Of a DNA stretch of 64,000 nucleotides, positions 8,081-16,700 are shown one piece after another. Origin of the DNA: a bacterium. Its GTDB lineage: Bacteria > Armatimonadota > Abditibacteriia > Abditibacteriales > Abditibacteriaceae. The position numbers and the translations under genes were made by a program. The stretch spans positions 62,001 to 126,000 of the forward strand of contig SDZD01000004.1 in NCBI GenBank assembly GCA_004172935.1, in the 5' to 3' direction. Numbering within the stretch: position 1 is the first letter of the stretch; every line of letters starts with the position of its first letter. The notes under the pieces are model-generated. The model was not told where the DNA came from. It was given only the letters and a program-made list of their open reading frames with translations, and made no database searches.

Positions 8081-9103
8081 TTAGCGTCCGTTGTAGAAGT
8101 TGTCGTTGCGCAACAAGTCCACGTCATTGCTGTTGGCGCGAACGAACGAACCATCAAAGGTGCCCTGCACGCTGATGCGGTCGCCGCGCGAAATGCGGCT
8201 GTTCAGGTAACCATTGGTGCGAACCGAGTAAACACGTCCGTTCTCAGCGCGAACTCGCAAAGAGCTGCGTCCTTCGACTTCGACGACTTCGCCACGCAAA
8301 TTGATGCGGTCGTTGCGTCCGTTGTTGTTGAAGATGTTGTCATCGCGACGAATCACCTGATCGGCGAATAGAGTGTTGCCACGCACCGTACCGCGTACTT
8401 CCACGATGTCACCGCGTCGCAGGTTAAGGTAAGAGTCGGATTGGACTCGCACAATGCGGCCATCGACACGCAAGTCGAACTCGCGGTTACCACGCACATC
8501 GTTCACGACACCGCGCAAGCTACGTCCGTTGTTGTAGTTGTTGCCATTGCCGTTGCCGTTGCCGTTGCGTTCGAATTGTATATCGTTGTTGTTGGCCCGC
8601 ACGAACGAGCCATCGAAACGTCCCTGTACCGCTACTCGGTCGCCGCGAGAAACACGTCGGCTTAAATCAATATTTGTGCGCACCAAATAAATACGACCAT
8701 TGTCCGCGCGCACTCGGAATCCCCGTGCTCCGTCGAAATCAATGATCTCGCCTCGGAAGCTGATTTGTGTTTCGCGGCCCTGATTGCCACGCACATTGTC
8801 GTCTTGTCGATTGACGAACTCTGCGTAGAAAGTTCCACCACGCAAGTCGCCGCGCGCCGTCACAAAGTCGCCGTTTCGCAGATTCGCATAGGAGTCGCTC
8901 TTGACTCGCACGATGCGGCCATCAGCGCGTACATCGAATTCTCGCGAGTTATAAACGCGGCTGACAATGCCTCGAACTACTTCCGAGCGTACAACTGTGC
9001 GGTTGCCGAGAATTCGATCACCGGGAGCCGCATGAACGACGGGTAGGGCAGTGACGAAGGGTATGGAGAGCGCCAAGAGGCGGGTGATGTGTAGGTTCTT
9101 CAT
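8081..9103 (-). CDS. Secreted protein with tandem duplicated OB-like (DUF5666-type) domains
   Basis: The protein has 340 residues from the ATG at 9103, which is preceded at a good distance by GAGGGGAG; the frame is open 51 bases further upstream. A signal peptide (about 1-25) is followed by two long repeats separated by an Asn/Gly run (NGNGNGNGN). Each repeat contains a VRGxVxxVxxxREFDxRxDGRIVRVxSDSYxNLRxGD unit and a second unit with FRxRAxNGRxYxVRTN...SRGDRxxVQGxFDGSFVRANxND. These units look like small OB/SH3-type beta barrels of the DUF5666 kind. The function is unknown; a cell-envelope or surface role is likely. The hexanucleotide tract in the linker may vary in length. Confidence 0.75.
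   Translation of the reverse strand: MKNLHITRLLALSIPFVTALPVVHAAPGDRILGNRTVVRSEVVRGIVSRVYNSREFDVRADGRIVRVKSDSYANLRNGDFVTARGDLRGGTFYAEFVNRQDDNVRGNQGRETQISFRGEIIDFDGARGFRVRADNGRIYLVRTNIDLSRRVSRGDRVAVQGRFDGSFVRANNNDIQFERNGNGNGNGNNYNNGRSLRGVVNDVRGNREFDLRVDGRIVRVQSDSYLNLRRGDIVEVRGTVRGNTLFADQVIRRDDNIFNNNGRNDRINLRGEVVEVEGRSSLRVRAENGRVYSVRTNGYLNSRISRGDRISVQGTFDGSFVRANSNDVDLLRNDNFYNGR
8541..8569. repeat. Short tandem repeat coding for an Asn-Gly linker
   Basis: About four to five copies of a six-base unit (TTGCCG on the + strand, one copy TTGCCA) lie in frame inside the secreted repeat protein and encode alternating Gly and Asn. Copy-number change would lengthen or shorten the linker between its two halves without breaking the frame. 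Confidence 0.7.
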
Positions 9104-9373
9104 GGTTGAGTCTCCCCTCAGGGTTGGCTTTTCGGACGCAGCCTCAACCATCACTGTTCAATTAGCCTTCGTTAAGTTTTCTCATCGCAAAGGGAAAAGT
9201 TGCCAAGTCATAGGGTGCAACAAAAGCCGTTGTACCCTGTCCGCGCAAACGCGCGCGCGAGGTGATTGTCCCATCAGGAGCATTATAAGGCTTCGTGTTC
9301 GCCCTCACCGGGTATCAAGCCATGTTCGTCCAGTTATGGCCCACTAATCCGCTCATTGTGTCTCTACCATATG
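9104..9373. other. Intergenic region between two minus-strand genes
   Basis: This stretch holds the upstream region of the secreted duplicated-domain gene that begins at 9103, including its ribosome binding site. I see no gene, no RNA gene and no clear -35/-10 pair. It ends at the terminator of the acyl-ACP-reductase-like gene. Confidence 0.5.
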
Positions 9374-9408
9374 CAAAAGGCTCCCCGCATTATGCGGGGA
9401 GCCTTTTG
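9374..9408 (-). terminator. Perfect 17-bp hairpin terminator of the reductase gene
   Basis: The arms 9374-9390 and 9392-9408 are perfect complements (CAAAAGGCTCCCCGCAT). The real loop is probably five bases. It lies 17 bp after the stop of the reductase gene on the minus strand. The pairing A-tract/T-tract gives a U-rich end in both directions. Confidence 0.88.
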
Positions 9409-9424
9409 AGTATTTGATGTCTTT

Positions 9425-10531
9425 TCAAGCAGCCACAGGGCGTAACTTGCGCTGAGCATTCTGGCGTACTTTCTCGATGTCCGCGTCGCTAACTGCGACC
9501 TCAAACGAACGGAAACCAGCCAACTCGAAGCCGTGTTTCTTGGCGAGTTTGCCCATGTTCATTACCTGTTCCACTGTGAGGTCGCGGCCCAATGTGTACG
9601 ACTCGTTCGTTCCTTCCAACGACAAAATCATCGTTTCGCTCATGCAAGCGAACGCTGTCGAAGGTGGGAATCCGAAAGTGAAGTTGAAATTGACGTTGCT
9701 ACCTGGCACCGTGATTACGCCGCCTTCAATAACTAATACGTCGTCGCGATTCTCTACCACGGTTTTGCTCACGTCGCGTGGACGCGCTACATCGCACACC
9801 ACGGCGCCAATCTTCAAATCTTCGGGGAATACCAGTTCTTTGCCCGCCGAAGAAACCGCCAGCACCAGGTCGGCCTCTTTCAGGGCTGCCCTAATTTCGG
9901 GAGCGACCTTAACGACGGCGCGGCAGTCGGAGCGCGCTTCAATATCCGCTTTCAATTTCTCTAACTTCGAGATGTCTCGACCAACTAGAGCGACTTCGCC
10001 CACCTGAGCCGCCAGAATCTTGGCGCACACAGCGCCAATCGAGCCAGTAGCGCCCACGATGGCGACCGAAGCGTTCGCCGCCTCCACTCCCATCAATTCT
10101 GCCCCCTTCAACAACCCCTCGACTGCTGTATAAACCGTGTACGAGTTTCCGGTGGTTACGTTGATGATTCCTTTCAGCCTTTCTGCTACCGTTTCGCCCG
10201 CATCGCCCGCGACGCTGGTGTAAGCGCCCAGCCCTATAATCTTGGCCCCTCGATCTGCGCTCATTTGTCCGCACTCGACCAATTTCTTATAAACGACTTC
10301 ATCTGGCAATGTTAAAAGCTGTCGTGTCGAAAAAGGGCACCCGATGAAATAACCGTTGGTTTCAGCGCCCGTTTTCGATTCGATGCCAGTAATTTCCGAC
10401 ATCCACTTCGGCGACAAGCGTAGCGCAATTTGCTCGACAGCGCGTTCAGGGAGAAGTCCCAAAATCGGGTATTTGCGCGCCGCATCGCGGCGAAGTTCCA
10501 TGGGGTGAATGACAAAGGAAAAGCAATTCAT
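9425..10531 (-). CDS. Homologue of cyanobacterial long-chain acyl-ACP reductase (AAR-like)
   Basis: The 368-residue protein has a Rossmann centre (AIVGATGSIGAVCAKIL, glycine-rich loop 160-166). It is preceded by INVTTGNSYTVYTAVEGLL and followed by STAFACMSETMILSLEG near 291-307. In the cyanobacterial acyl-ACP reductases that make fatty aldehydes these same blocks occur in the same order, including TTGN(T/S)xTxY, CGATGDIG and the catalytic Cys in FACxxE (here Cys296). So an NADPH-dependent acyl-ACP or acyl-CoA reductase is the best guess. The N-terminus (FSFVIHPMELRRDAARKYP) looks conserved in non-cyanobacterial relatives as I recall them, so I keep the ATG at 10531. No aldehyde-deformylating oxygenase is next to it. 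Confidence 0.78.
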   Translation of the reverse strand: MNCFSFVIHPMELRRDAARKYPILGLLPERAVEQIALRLSPKWMSEITGIESKTGAETNGYFIGCPFSTRQLLTLPDEVVYKKLVECGQMSADRGAKIIGLGAYTSVAGDAGETVAERLKGIINVTTGNSYTVYTAVEGLLKGAELMGVEAANASVAIVGATGSIGAVCAKILAAQVGEVALVGRDISKLEKLKADIEARSDCRAVVKVAPEIRAALKEADLVLAVSSAGKELVFPEDLKIGAVVCDVARPRDVSKTVVENRDDVLVIEGGVITVPGSNVNFNFTFGFPPSTAFACMSETMILSLEGTNESYTLGRDLTVEQVMNMGKLAKKHGFELAGFRSFEVAVSDADIEKVRQNAQRKLRPVAA

Positions 10532-10634
10532 TGCAGACTTGAATATGAAGAAGAACGGACCTGCCTCTAAGTTTCGTGCATCGGAGTCTTTTTGGCGCGT
10601 CTTCCTTATGGGGAAAATCCCACTTTTTGGCTTT

Positions 10635-11426
10635 ATGCAATTTCGACTCGTCCTCGATTCGCCCCAACGAGGCGCCTACAACATGGCTGCCGATGAAACG
10701 CTCTTGCGGCGCAATGCCACAGCGCAGCCCCTTCCAACACTCCGTTTCTACGCCTGGGACCCCTTCTGCCTATCACTGGGCCGCTTGCAAAAGACCTTGC
10801 CTCCCGGCGCCTTGCTTCCCGAAAATGAGCGTGATTTCGATGTGGTTCGCCGCCCCACCGGGGGCCGCGCCGTTTGGCACGCTCAGGAAATCACCTATTC
10901 GATTTGCGCCCCGCTCGATTTCCTCCCCGAAAATGCCCGCTCGGTCCAGGGAGCCTACGAATGGCTTAGTGGTGGTTTCTTGCTTGGCCTCCAATCTCTG
11001 GGAGTCCAATCCAGCCTCGCCCCCAGCCAAAAGCGCGGCGAAGGTGGTACCAATTGTTTCGCCTCCAGTGCTGCATGTGACTTTTTAGTCAATGGCAAAA
11101 AATTAATTGGCGCCGCTCAGTGCCGCCTGGAGGGCGCCTTTTTGCAGCACGGTTCGTTGTTGCTTTCCATGAACCCCGACGACTGGCAGCAAAAGACGGG
11201 CGGCCCCATGAGTGGCGCCACCTCGCTCGCCGAATTGGGAGTCCATGCGCCACGTCATCAAATCATCGCCGCCCTCTGTGACGGCTTCGAGCGCGCCTGT
11301 GCGGTATCCTTAATGGAAGGAAATTGGAGCGAAGAAGAGCGCGAGCAAACGCAGCAATTGGCCGGGACAAAATATCTTTCGCCTGAGTGGACGTTAGAAG
11401 CGATTGTGCCCCCCGATGGCATCTGA
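10635..11426 (+). CDS. lipM: Octanoyltransferase LipM-like (lipoate-protein ligase A family)
   Basis: The 263-residue protein belongs to the biotin/lipoate A/B ligase fold. It has RRPTGGRAVWH (72-82), the conserved substrate loop. It also has NCFASSAACDFLVNGKKLIGAAQCR and then LQHGSLLL; the Cys at 141 and the Lys at 156 stand where LipM has its acyl-carrying Cys and its binding Lys. LipM moves octanoyl from ACP to the GcvH or E2 lipoyl domain. A true LplA ligase would lack the Cys and usually has an extra C-terminal domain. The ATG at 10635 gives the usual N-terminus; upstream in-frame starts at 10608 and 10509 are possible but would extend over the divergent reductase promoter. Confidence 0.82.
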   Translation: MQFRLVLDSPQRGAYNMAADETLLRRNATAQPLPTLRFYAWDPFCLSLGRLQKTLPPGALLPENERDFDVVRRPTGGRAVWHAQEITYSICAPLDFLPENARSVQGAYEWLSGGFLLGLQSLGVQSSLAPSQKRGEGGTNCFASSAACDFLVNGKKLIGAAQCRLEGAFLQHGSLLLSMNPDDWQQKTGGPMSGATSLAELGVHAPRHQIIAALCDGFERACAVSLMEGNWSEEEREQTQQLAGTKYLSPEWTLEAIVPPDGI

Positions 11427-11427
11427 C

Positions 11428-11456
11428 TTGAGACGTTTGCGTATGAGCGTTATAAT
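11428..11456 (+). promoter_or_regulatory. Sigma-70-type promoter for the receiver gene
   Basis: TTGAGA (11428-11433) and a perfect TATAAT (11451-11456) are separated by 17 bases, an almost ideal housekeeping promoter. Transcription would start near 11463, giving a leader of about 75 bases before the response-regulator gene at 11537. The -35 box begins two bases after the stop codon of the upstream gene. Confidence 0.8.
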
Positions 11457-11536
11457 CACGCCTTGCCGCACCCACTTTGCACGCTTATTTGGAAAGAATT
11501 TTGCGAAGCACCATCAGGAGTAATTAAACCAACATC

Positions 11537-11968
11537 ATGAGCAAGAAAATTTTGGCCGTAGACGACGAAAAACACATCCTACGTTTGGTGCAAATCAACC
11601 TCGAAAAAGCGGGTTATGATGTATATACCGGCTCAAATGGTCAAGAAGCTGTCGACAAAACCCGCGAGATTTCACCCGATCTCATCGTGATGGACGTTAT
11701 GATGCCCATCATGGATGGTTTTGACGCCCTCAAGACTCTCAAAGCCGATCCTGCCACCGCTGGAATCCCCGTCATCATGCTCACCGCCAAGGCTCAGGAT
11801 GCCGATGTCTTTCATGGCTGGCAAAGCGGAGCCGACCTTTATTTGACCAAACCATTCAACCCAATGGAGTTGCTCACCTTCGTCAAAAGGATTTTTGACA
11901 CACAAACCGACACGCCAGCAACAAATAAAAGCTTCGATACTAACGAGGACGCTTACACTCTCGAATAA
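11537..11968 (+). CDS. Single-domain response regulator (CheY-like receiver)
   Basis: This 143-residue protein is a receiver domain with a short acidic tail. Motifs: VDDEKHI (acidic pocket), DLIVMDVMMPIMDG with the phospho-accepting Asp near residue 54, VIMLTAK (the conserved Thr), and YLTKPFNPMELL with the Lys near 103. There is no DNA-binding or enzymatic output domain, so it must act through a partner, as CheY, Spo0F or PilG/PilH do. No kinase gene is adjacent. The gene has its own strong promoter and is followed two bases later by a membrane coiled-coil protein, the obvious candidate partner. Confidence 0.93.
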   Translation: MSKKILAVDDEKHILRLVQINLEKAGYDVYTGSNGQEAVDKTREISPDLIVMDVMMPIMDGFDALKTLKADPATAGIPVIMLTAKAQDADVFHGWQSGADLYLTKPFNPMELLTFVKRIFDTQTDTPATNKSFDTNEDAYTLE

Positions 11969-11970
11969 CG

Positions 11971-12207
11971 ATGAACCGCAAATGGGCCGTCGCAGACGGC
12001 AAATCAGAGGCGCTATTATATGGCGGTGTGGCTTTGGGTGTGTTAGCAGGTGCAGCGATTTCCACCTATGTGTGGCGCCAGCGCGTGCGTTCCGCTCTTG
12101 AAAAGTCGCCGCTTGATAAAGCCGATAAAATGATTGAATCGTGCGAACGCAAACTCGAACACATCGAAAAGATGATGCGCGATCTGCAATCTAAAGCCGA
12201 TTCCTAG
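11971..12207 (+). CDS. Small membrane-anchored coiled-coil protein (YtxH-like)
   Basis: This 78-residue protein has a membrane helix (about 15-33, ALLYGGVALGVLAGAAISTYVW), a basic stop-transfer (RQRVRS), and a charged helix (about 45-78) with heptad character (KADKMIESCERKLEHIEKMMRDLQSKA). The glycine-rich helix with a following amphipathic stretch resembles YtxH-type proteins, but I would not name it more closely. It starts two bases after the receiver stop and shares its promoter. Confidence 0.65.
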   Translation: MNRKWAVADGKSEALLYGGVALGVLAGAAISTYVWRQRVRSALEKSPLDKADKMIESCERKLEHIEKMMRDLQSKADS

Positions 12208-12327
12208 TGACAGAAACGCGAATTTTCTGCTTGAAAACCCCCCAGTTTTCTCGTAGATATTCCTCTTAATTCACAATTCAATTTTTCTGACACAAAAAGG
12301 TCCTAAAAAGGCCTTCGACTTGCATCA

Positions 12328-12388
12328 TTCCGGCGAAATTGCCGGAACCTCAACAGCCGTTTGAAGTCCGCGCGGACATCAAACGGCT
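12328..12388. promoter_or_regulatory. Two consecutive hairpins upstream of the sigma-factor gene
   Basis: The first hairpin has 7-bp arms TTCCGGC/GCCGGAA (12328-12334 and 12341-12347). The second has 16-base arms with one mismatch (12355-12370 and 12373-12388; AGCCGTTTGAAGTCCG and near-complement). They lie 120-150 bp after the small membrane protein gene and 80-140 bp before the sigma-factor gene. They may end the upstream transcript or form a structured leader of the sigma mRNA. No long U-run follows the second hairpin. Confidence 0.5.
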
Positions 12389-12470
12389 TGTGTGCGTTTA
12401 ACTGTAGTAGTCTTAACGGAAAGATAATCCATGCGATTCGGGCCTTGAACCCGTTTTCGTTCAAAGCAGC

Positions 12471-13289
12471 ATGACCTATTCCACATTCACCACTTCGCCA
12501 CACGGCCTCGCTATTGCGCCGTTTGCTGCCACTCCAGGCGGCACACTCGCGAGCGAACGCGCCGAAGCGGATGTTCCCCCCACCGATTCTGATATTGATA
12601 CTGTAGCGGCCCTCGATACCGAAGTCACCGACGAAATCGAAACCGCCGATCAGGAACTCGAAGAAGATACCGGCGAAGAAGCGCCTCCAGAAAAAGCGCC
12701 GCCCTCGCCAGAAAAACTGGCTTTCCTGGCCGTCTTGCAACGCGCCAAAGAAGGCGACCTCAAAGCGTTCGAGGAAATCTACCAAATGTACCACCGCCGC
12801 ATCTATAATGCGGTCTACGGTATGCTCGGCGATCCCGACGACGCTCAGGACGTGACGCAAGATGTCTTCATGCGCCTCTACGATGCGCTACCCACACTGC
12901 GCGCCGACGAAGCCTTCTCGACCTACTTGTATCGCATCGCGCTCAACCTCTGTCGCGACCGTGCCCGCCGCAAAAAGCGCGTCCGCTTCCAAAGTATGGA
13001 CACGCCCCGCGCCGACGACGAAGGCGATGTCGAACCAATGGAGTTCCCCGACCAGGGCAAACTCCCCGAAGAACTGCTGACAGGCGACGAACTCCAACGC
13101 CGCGTCCGCGAAGCCGTCCTGACGCTCTCGAACGACCACAAAGCCGTCATCGTCATGCACCACTTCCAGGGCATGGAAGTCAACGACATCGCTCGCATTT
13201 TGGGAGTTCCCACCGGAACCGTCAAATCCCGCCTCGCCAGAGGCCGCGACCAGCTCCACCGCAAGTTGCGCTCATACCTCAACTTGTAA
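12471..13289 (+). CDS. ECF-type RNA polymerase sigma factor with acidic N-terminal extension
   Basis: The 272-residue protein has sigma region 2 (about 95-170: YQMYHRRIYNAVYGMLGDPDDAQDVTQDVFMRLYDALP, then FSTYLYRIALNLCRDRARRKKR). It also has region 4 (about 215-268: LSNDHKAVIVMHHFQGMEVNDIARILGVPTGTVKSRLARGRDQLHRKL). This is the two-domain ECF layout that directs RNA polymerase to special promoters. ECF factors are usually near 180-200 residues; here about 90 extra residues precede region 2, rich in Asp, Glu, Thr and Pro (acidic run DEIETADQELEEDTGEE). That segment might mask region 4 or bind a regulator. No anti-sigma gene is adjacent; the gene has its own terminator. Confidence 0.9.
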   Translation: MTYSTFTTSPHGLAIAPFAATPGGTLASERAEADVPPTDSDIDTVAALDTEVTDEIETADQELEEDTGEEAPPEKAPPSPEKLAFLAVLQRAKEGDLKAFEEIYQMYHRRIYNAVYGMLGDPDDAQDVTQDVFMRLYDALPTLRADEAFSTYLYRIALNLCRDRARRKKRVRFQSMDTPRADDEGDVEPMEFPDQGKLPEELLTGDELQRRVREAVLTLSNDHKAVIVMHHFQGMEVNDIARILGVPTGTVKSRLARGRDQLHRKLRSYLNL

Positions 13290-13303
13290 CAACCGAAATA
13301 ACA

Positions 13304-13338
13304 GAAAAGGGCCGCTTCAATCCGAAGCGGCCCTTTTC
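13304..13338. terminator. Perfect 15-bp bidirectional terminator
   Basis: Arms 13304-13318 (GAAAAGGGCCGCTTC) and 13324-13338 are exact complements around a 5-base loop, followed by a T-rich run on the + strand. It lies between the convergent sigma-factor and VOC genes. Confidence 0.9.
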
Positions 13339-13347
13339 GTTTCTATT

Positions 13348-13710
13348 TCATTCCTGCGTGTACTCCGACTCAATCACACAAAACTCATTGCCCTCTGGGT
13401 CGCCCATCACCACATAATCCGCCCCTTCGGGATAATCCCACTCCAACCGAGTCGCCCCCAGCGATTCCAGCCTCTCGACCTCAGCCTTCTGATTATCCGA
13501 ATAAAGGTCGAAGTGCAGCCGATTCCGCCCCGCTTTCGGTTCATCCCACAACTGCAGTGAAACATTCGACCAACGCCGCTTCGGGTCGGTCAACACCACG
13601 AAAGTCTCATCCCCATCGCGTACGACATACCCCAGAGCCGCTGACCAAAACGCCGTCGCCCGCTCGATGTCACACACGTTGATAACCGTCGAACCAATAT
13701 AAAGCCCCAT
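13348..13710 (-). CDS. VOC-superfamily (glyoxalase/bleomycin-resistance-like) protein
   Basis: The 120-residue protein consists of two beta-alpha-beta-beta-beta modules of the vicinal-oxygen-chelate fold. Landmarks are IGSTVINVCDIERATAFWSAALGY at the N-terminus, NRLHFDLYSDN at the middle, and YVVMGDPEGNEFCVIE at the C-terminus, with the typical DPEGN(E)F ending. The His in LHFDL and the Glu in CVIE are the likely metal ligands. Substrate is unknown: this subfamily (glyoxalase-like) includes many uncharacterised detoxification or antibiotic-binding proteins. It starts 9 bp after the stop of the large glycoside hydrolase gene and may be read through from it. Confidence 0.85.
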   Translation of the reverse strand: MGLYIGSTVINVCDIERATAFWSAALGYVVRDGDETFVVLTDPKRRWSNVSLQLWDEPKAGRNRLHFDLYSDNQKAEVERLESLGATRLEWDYPEGADYVVMGDPEGNEFCVIESEYTQE

Positions 13711-13719
13711 ATCTTGAAT

Positions 13720-16700
13720 TTAATTCCCCAGAGTAACAGTACCCCAGTTCGCGGGCTGTTCGGTGCTATCAGCTTTTGGATTCGGCCAAAACACCTCGCG
13801 GTCGCCTTGCGCCCCCTTGACCGTGATATTCAAATTCAAGCCAATCCGCGTCCCCACAACCGCCTTGAACTCCTTGATTTGTGCGGCGGGCAGCAAGCAC
13901 TCCATCACATAGCCATCGCCTTTACGCACGACGCTACTTTGAATGCCGCCAATATCAAAACGGCTTTCGCCGATTTCTCCACCGCGCTTCCATTGCCCTG
14001 TATAAGCGCGCTTCTGCTCCAACTGTGGCGCGAACCAGAACTGATGATCTCCCGCCTCATATTTGCGTGCTGTCTTATCATTGCGCGTATCAATGAACAT
14101 CTCGGTAACATCCCCTTGCCAGAACGCGCGTGGGTCGGGCACTATTCCCCTCGAATCGCGCACATCGAGCGCCAAATAAAGCCCCTGACTCGACCACGCC
14201 ATGTAAGCCGAAGCCTTCGCCTCCCCTTGCGTCGAGCCTAGTACCCAATCCGGCAACTTATTCTGCGTGCCCCAGTCGCTCAAATCGCCGTCCATCTTCA
14301 AGCCATCGGGCGCTTTATGTAGCGTAAGCCGACTGGGAATGAGCGGTTGCTGCGCCGTTCGCCCATCCGCGCTACGGTATTCAACCAGCGCCTGTTCGCC
14401 ATTTTTCCAATCTGCTGTCCAATTCACAGTCGCCGTTATGTCGCGCACCTCGGCAGGTTTAAGAGCATCCACCTTAATTTCAGGCGTCGCCGTATTCCAC
14501 AAAGCGGGTAACTTGAAGCGCACTGTCCCGTCCAACGGCCTCGCCGACTGATTGGAAACGCGCACTTTCACTTCACTTTGCCCCGGCTCACCCTGAAGCC
14601 CACGCACCGTCATCAACACTGGACGTTCAATGCTCACCCTGAGCGGGATATTCACCAGCGGCTCACCCTCACTGACACCGATGCGCACCGTCTTCTCGCC
14701 CAGACCCTCATCGTTGCTGATGTGGAATGAGAGCGGCACCTCCACCGTTTTGCCCGCAGTAACGCTGATGTTTTGCGCGCCACTCGTATCTGTCCACCCC
14801 TCTGGCAATTGCAACTGCACTTTCCCACTAATAGGCGCCGAGCGTGTGTTCTTGATTTGCAGAGTAGTCGTCACCGAATCGCCCGCCGTCATCGACACCA
14901 AATAAGGCGTCGAGAGGCTGTAGGCAGCCTGCCTCGCAAAGCGGCTGTTCTCGCCCACTCCTACCGCATAAACAGGCTCCATCCCCAGTTGCATCTCGGT
15001 TTTGTCCAACGGGTTCGCCAGAAAGTCATACACCTTGGCGCCCTCGAAGTTGACATTCGGCCCCTTCTTGCCGTCCAGAGTCCATAGCGAAGCCACCAAC
15101 TTACCCTCATTGCGAAACAGGTAGCCCCACGTGTTTTCGCCCGCGCTAATCATCCCAATGTATTCGGGCTTCGGCAGCATCTGCGTCAGCCCCGCATAGG
15201 CCGCATACGACAATTTGGGCAACTGGTCGAAGGTGAACAGTCCGCACCCATCGAAGAAGTTGTTGGCTCCCGGCGAATCGAGGTCCCAATACCAGAACCC
15301 CTTCTCCGTTCCTGCCGCCGCCAGCATCATATACGCCCGCGCCAGATAGGCCGCTTGCTCCGTCGCCGATACAACAGGTCCAGCCTTCGTGTCCCAACCG
15401 AACTCGGTGAGCCAGTGTTGGCGAGGCTTGCCATCGCTGCGCGCCACTTTCTTAATATCCCGCAACTGGTCGAACCACAGCGCCGAAGTCTCTTGCAGCG
15501 CCATCCCCGTGTTATAGTTGGTTGCGCTCACTTCCGGCGCCGGAACCCCGGCGTAATAATGGCTGTTGATAACCCCAATCGAGTCGAATGCGCCGCTCTC
15601 AATCTGCTTGCGAACCCGCTCCGGCCAGATGCCCGCGCGCCCATTCTCCGCCGCGATGAACTTCCCATCGCCCAGCAACTGTGTTACCTCGCCGAACTTC
15701 TTGTGATAGCTGCCATAGTTTTTCCAGCCAATGGCTTCCTCGGCGTTGATGTTCTCGCGGTTCAGGTCGTACTCGTTGTCCAACTCGAAGGCGCGAATCG
15801 AAGGAAACGCATTCTCTATATCGACTAACTCACGAGTCCACGCCTGATCTGGCCCGACCTTACCATCCGAGGGCGGCTTAATCGCTTTTTGCAGGTTGGC
15901 CAGCACACGCGCCCCGCTATTTTCATAGCTCTTGACGATTTTCGGATACCACGGCCACCCGCTGTAACTACGGTCGCCACCTTTGGCCCGCACCATCCAT
16001 TCATAGTTGAAGCCGTAATCGCGAAACCACACGATGCCTGCCTTACGAAAAGTCTCCGGCATCGGCTGACGCGCGCTCAGCACATTCAACCCATAAGGCG
16101 AAGCATCCTTTTCCGCATCCGTCAGCGGACGAGCCACCGGAATAATGGCGAACGGCTGCGAAATATCGAGGCTTTTCCCATCTGCCCACTTAACGCTCGA
16201 TTCAAGCCGATAAACCCCGAATTTCGTGGCGTCAATCGGCAACGCCAGCGCCAAATTATCCTCGACTTTCAGCGGCGCATTGCCGCTCTTCACCGTCGCC
16301 CCGTTCCAATCCACCACTTTCCAATTAAGCGTCCCATTCGCCACTTGAGGCCGCCAGTTTTTCGCTCCCAGCAAAAACTGCGGTGCCACTCCCGAAAACA
16401 CATTATGTGCCTCTGTCGCCTCCACCTTCATTTGAAGCAGAGGCGCTACAGGTTGCTTCACGACGGGCGCCTTCGCATCAGCGGCAGGTGGCGGCGCCAC
16501 CCAGCTTTTCAACGCTCCCGTCTCCGCATCCACATCCGAGATGTCATTCTCCACTTCCAACTGGTCGAGATGAAGAACGCTGTTGACCTTCTCGGTGGTG
16601 TGCCCGTAGTTATGCCCCAAAACCCCATCAATCGAAATCGGCTGAATCCAATCGGCTGGCACCTTCAAAGTCGCCTTTCTCCACTTGCCATCTAGCTCTT

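Noticed and set aside
9104-9373. A riboswitch or small RNA in the gap before the secreted duplicated-domain gene
   Set aside because: No conserved fold or strong hairpin other than the terminator was found.
10509-10634. N-terminal extension of the LipM-like protein
   Set aside because: The first 42 residues of the longer frame have no family likeness and would overlap the divergent reductase start.
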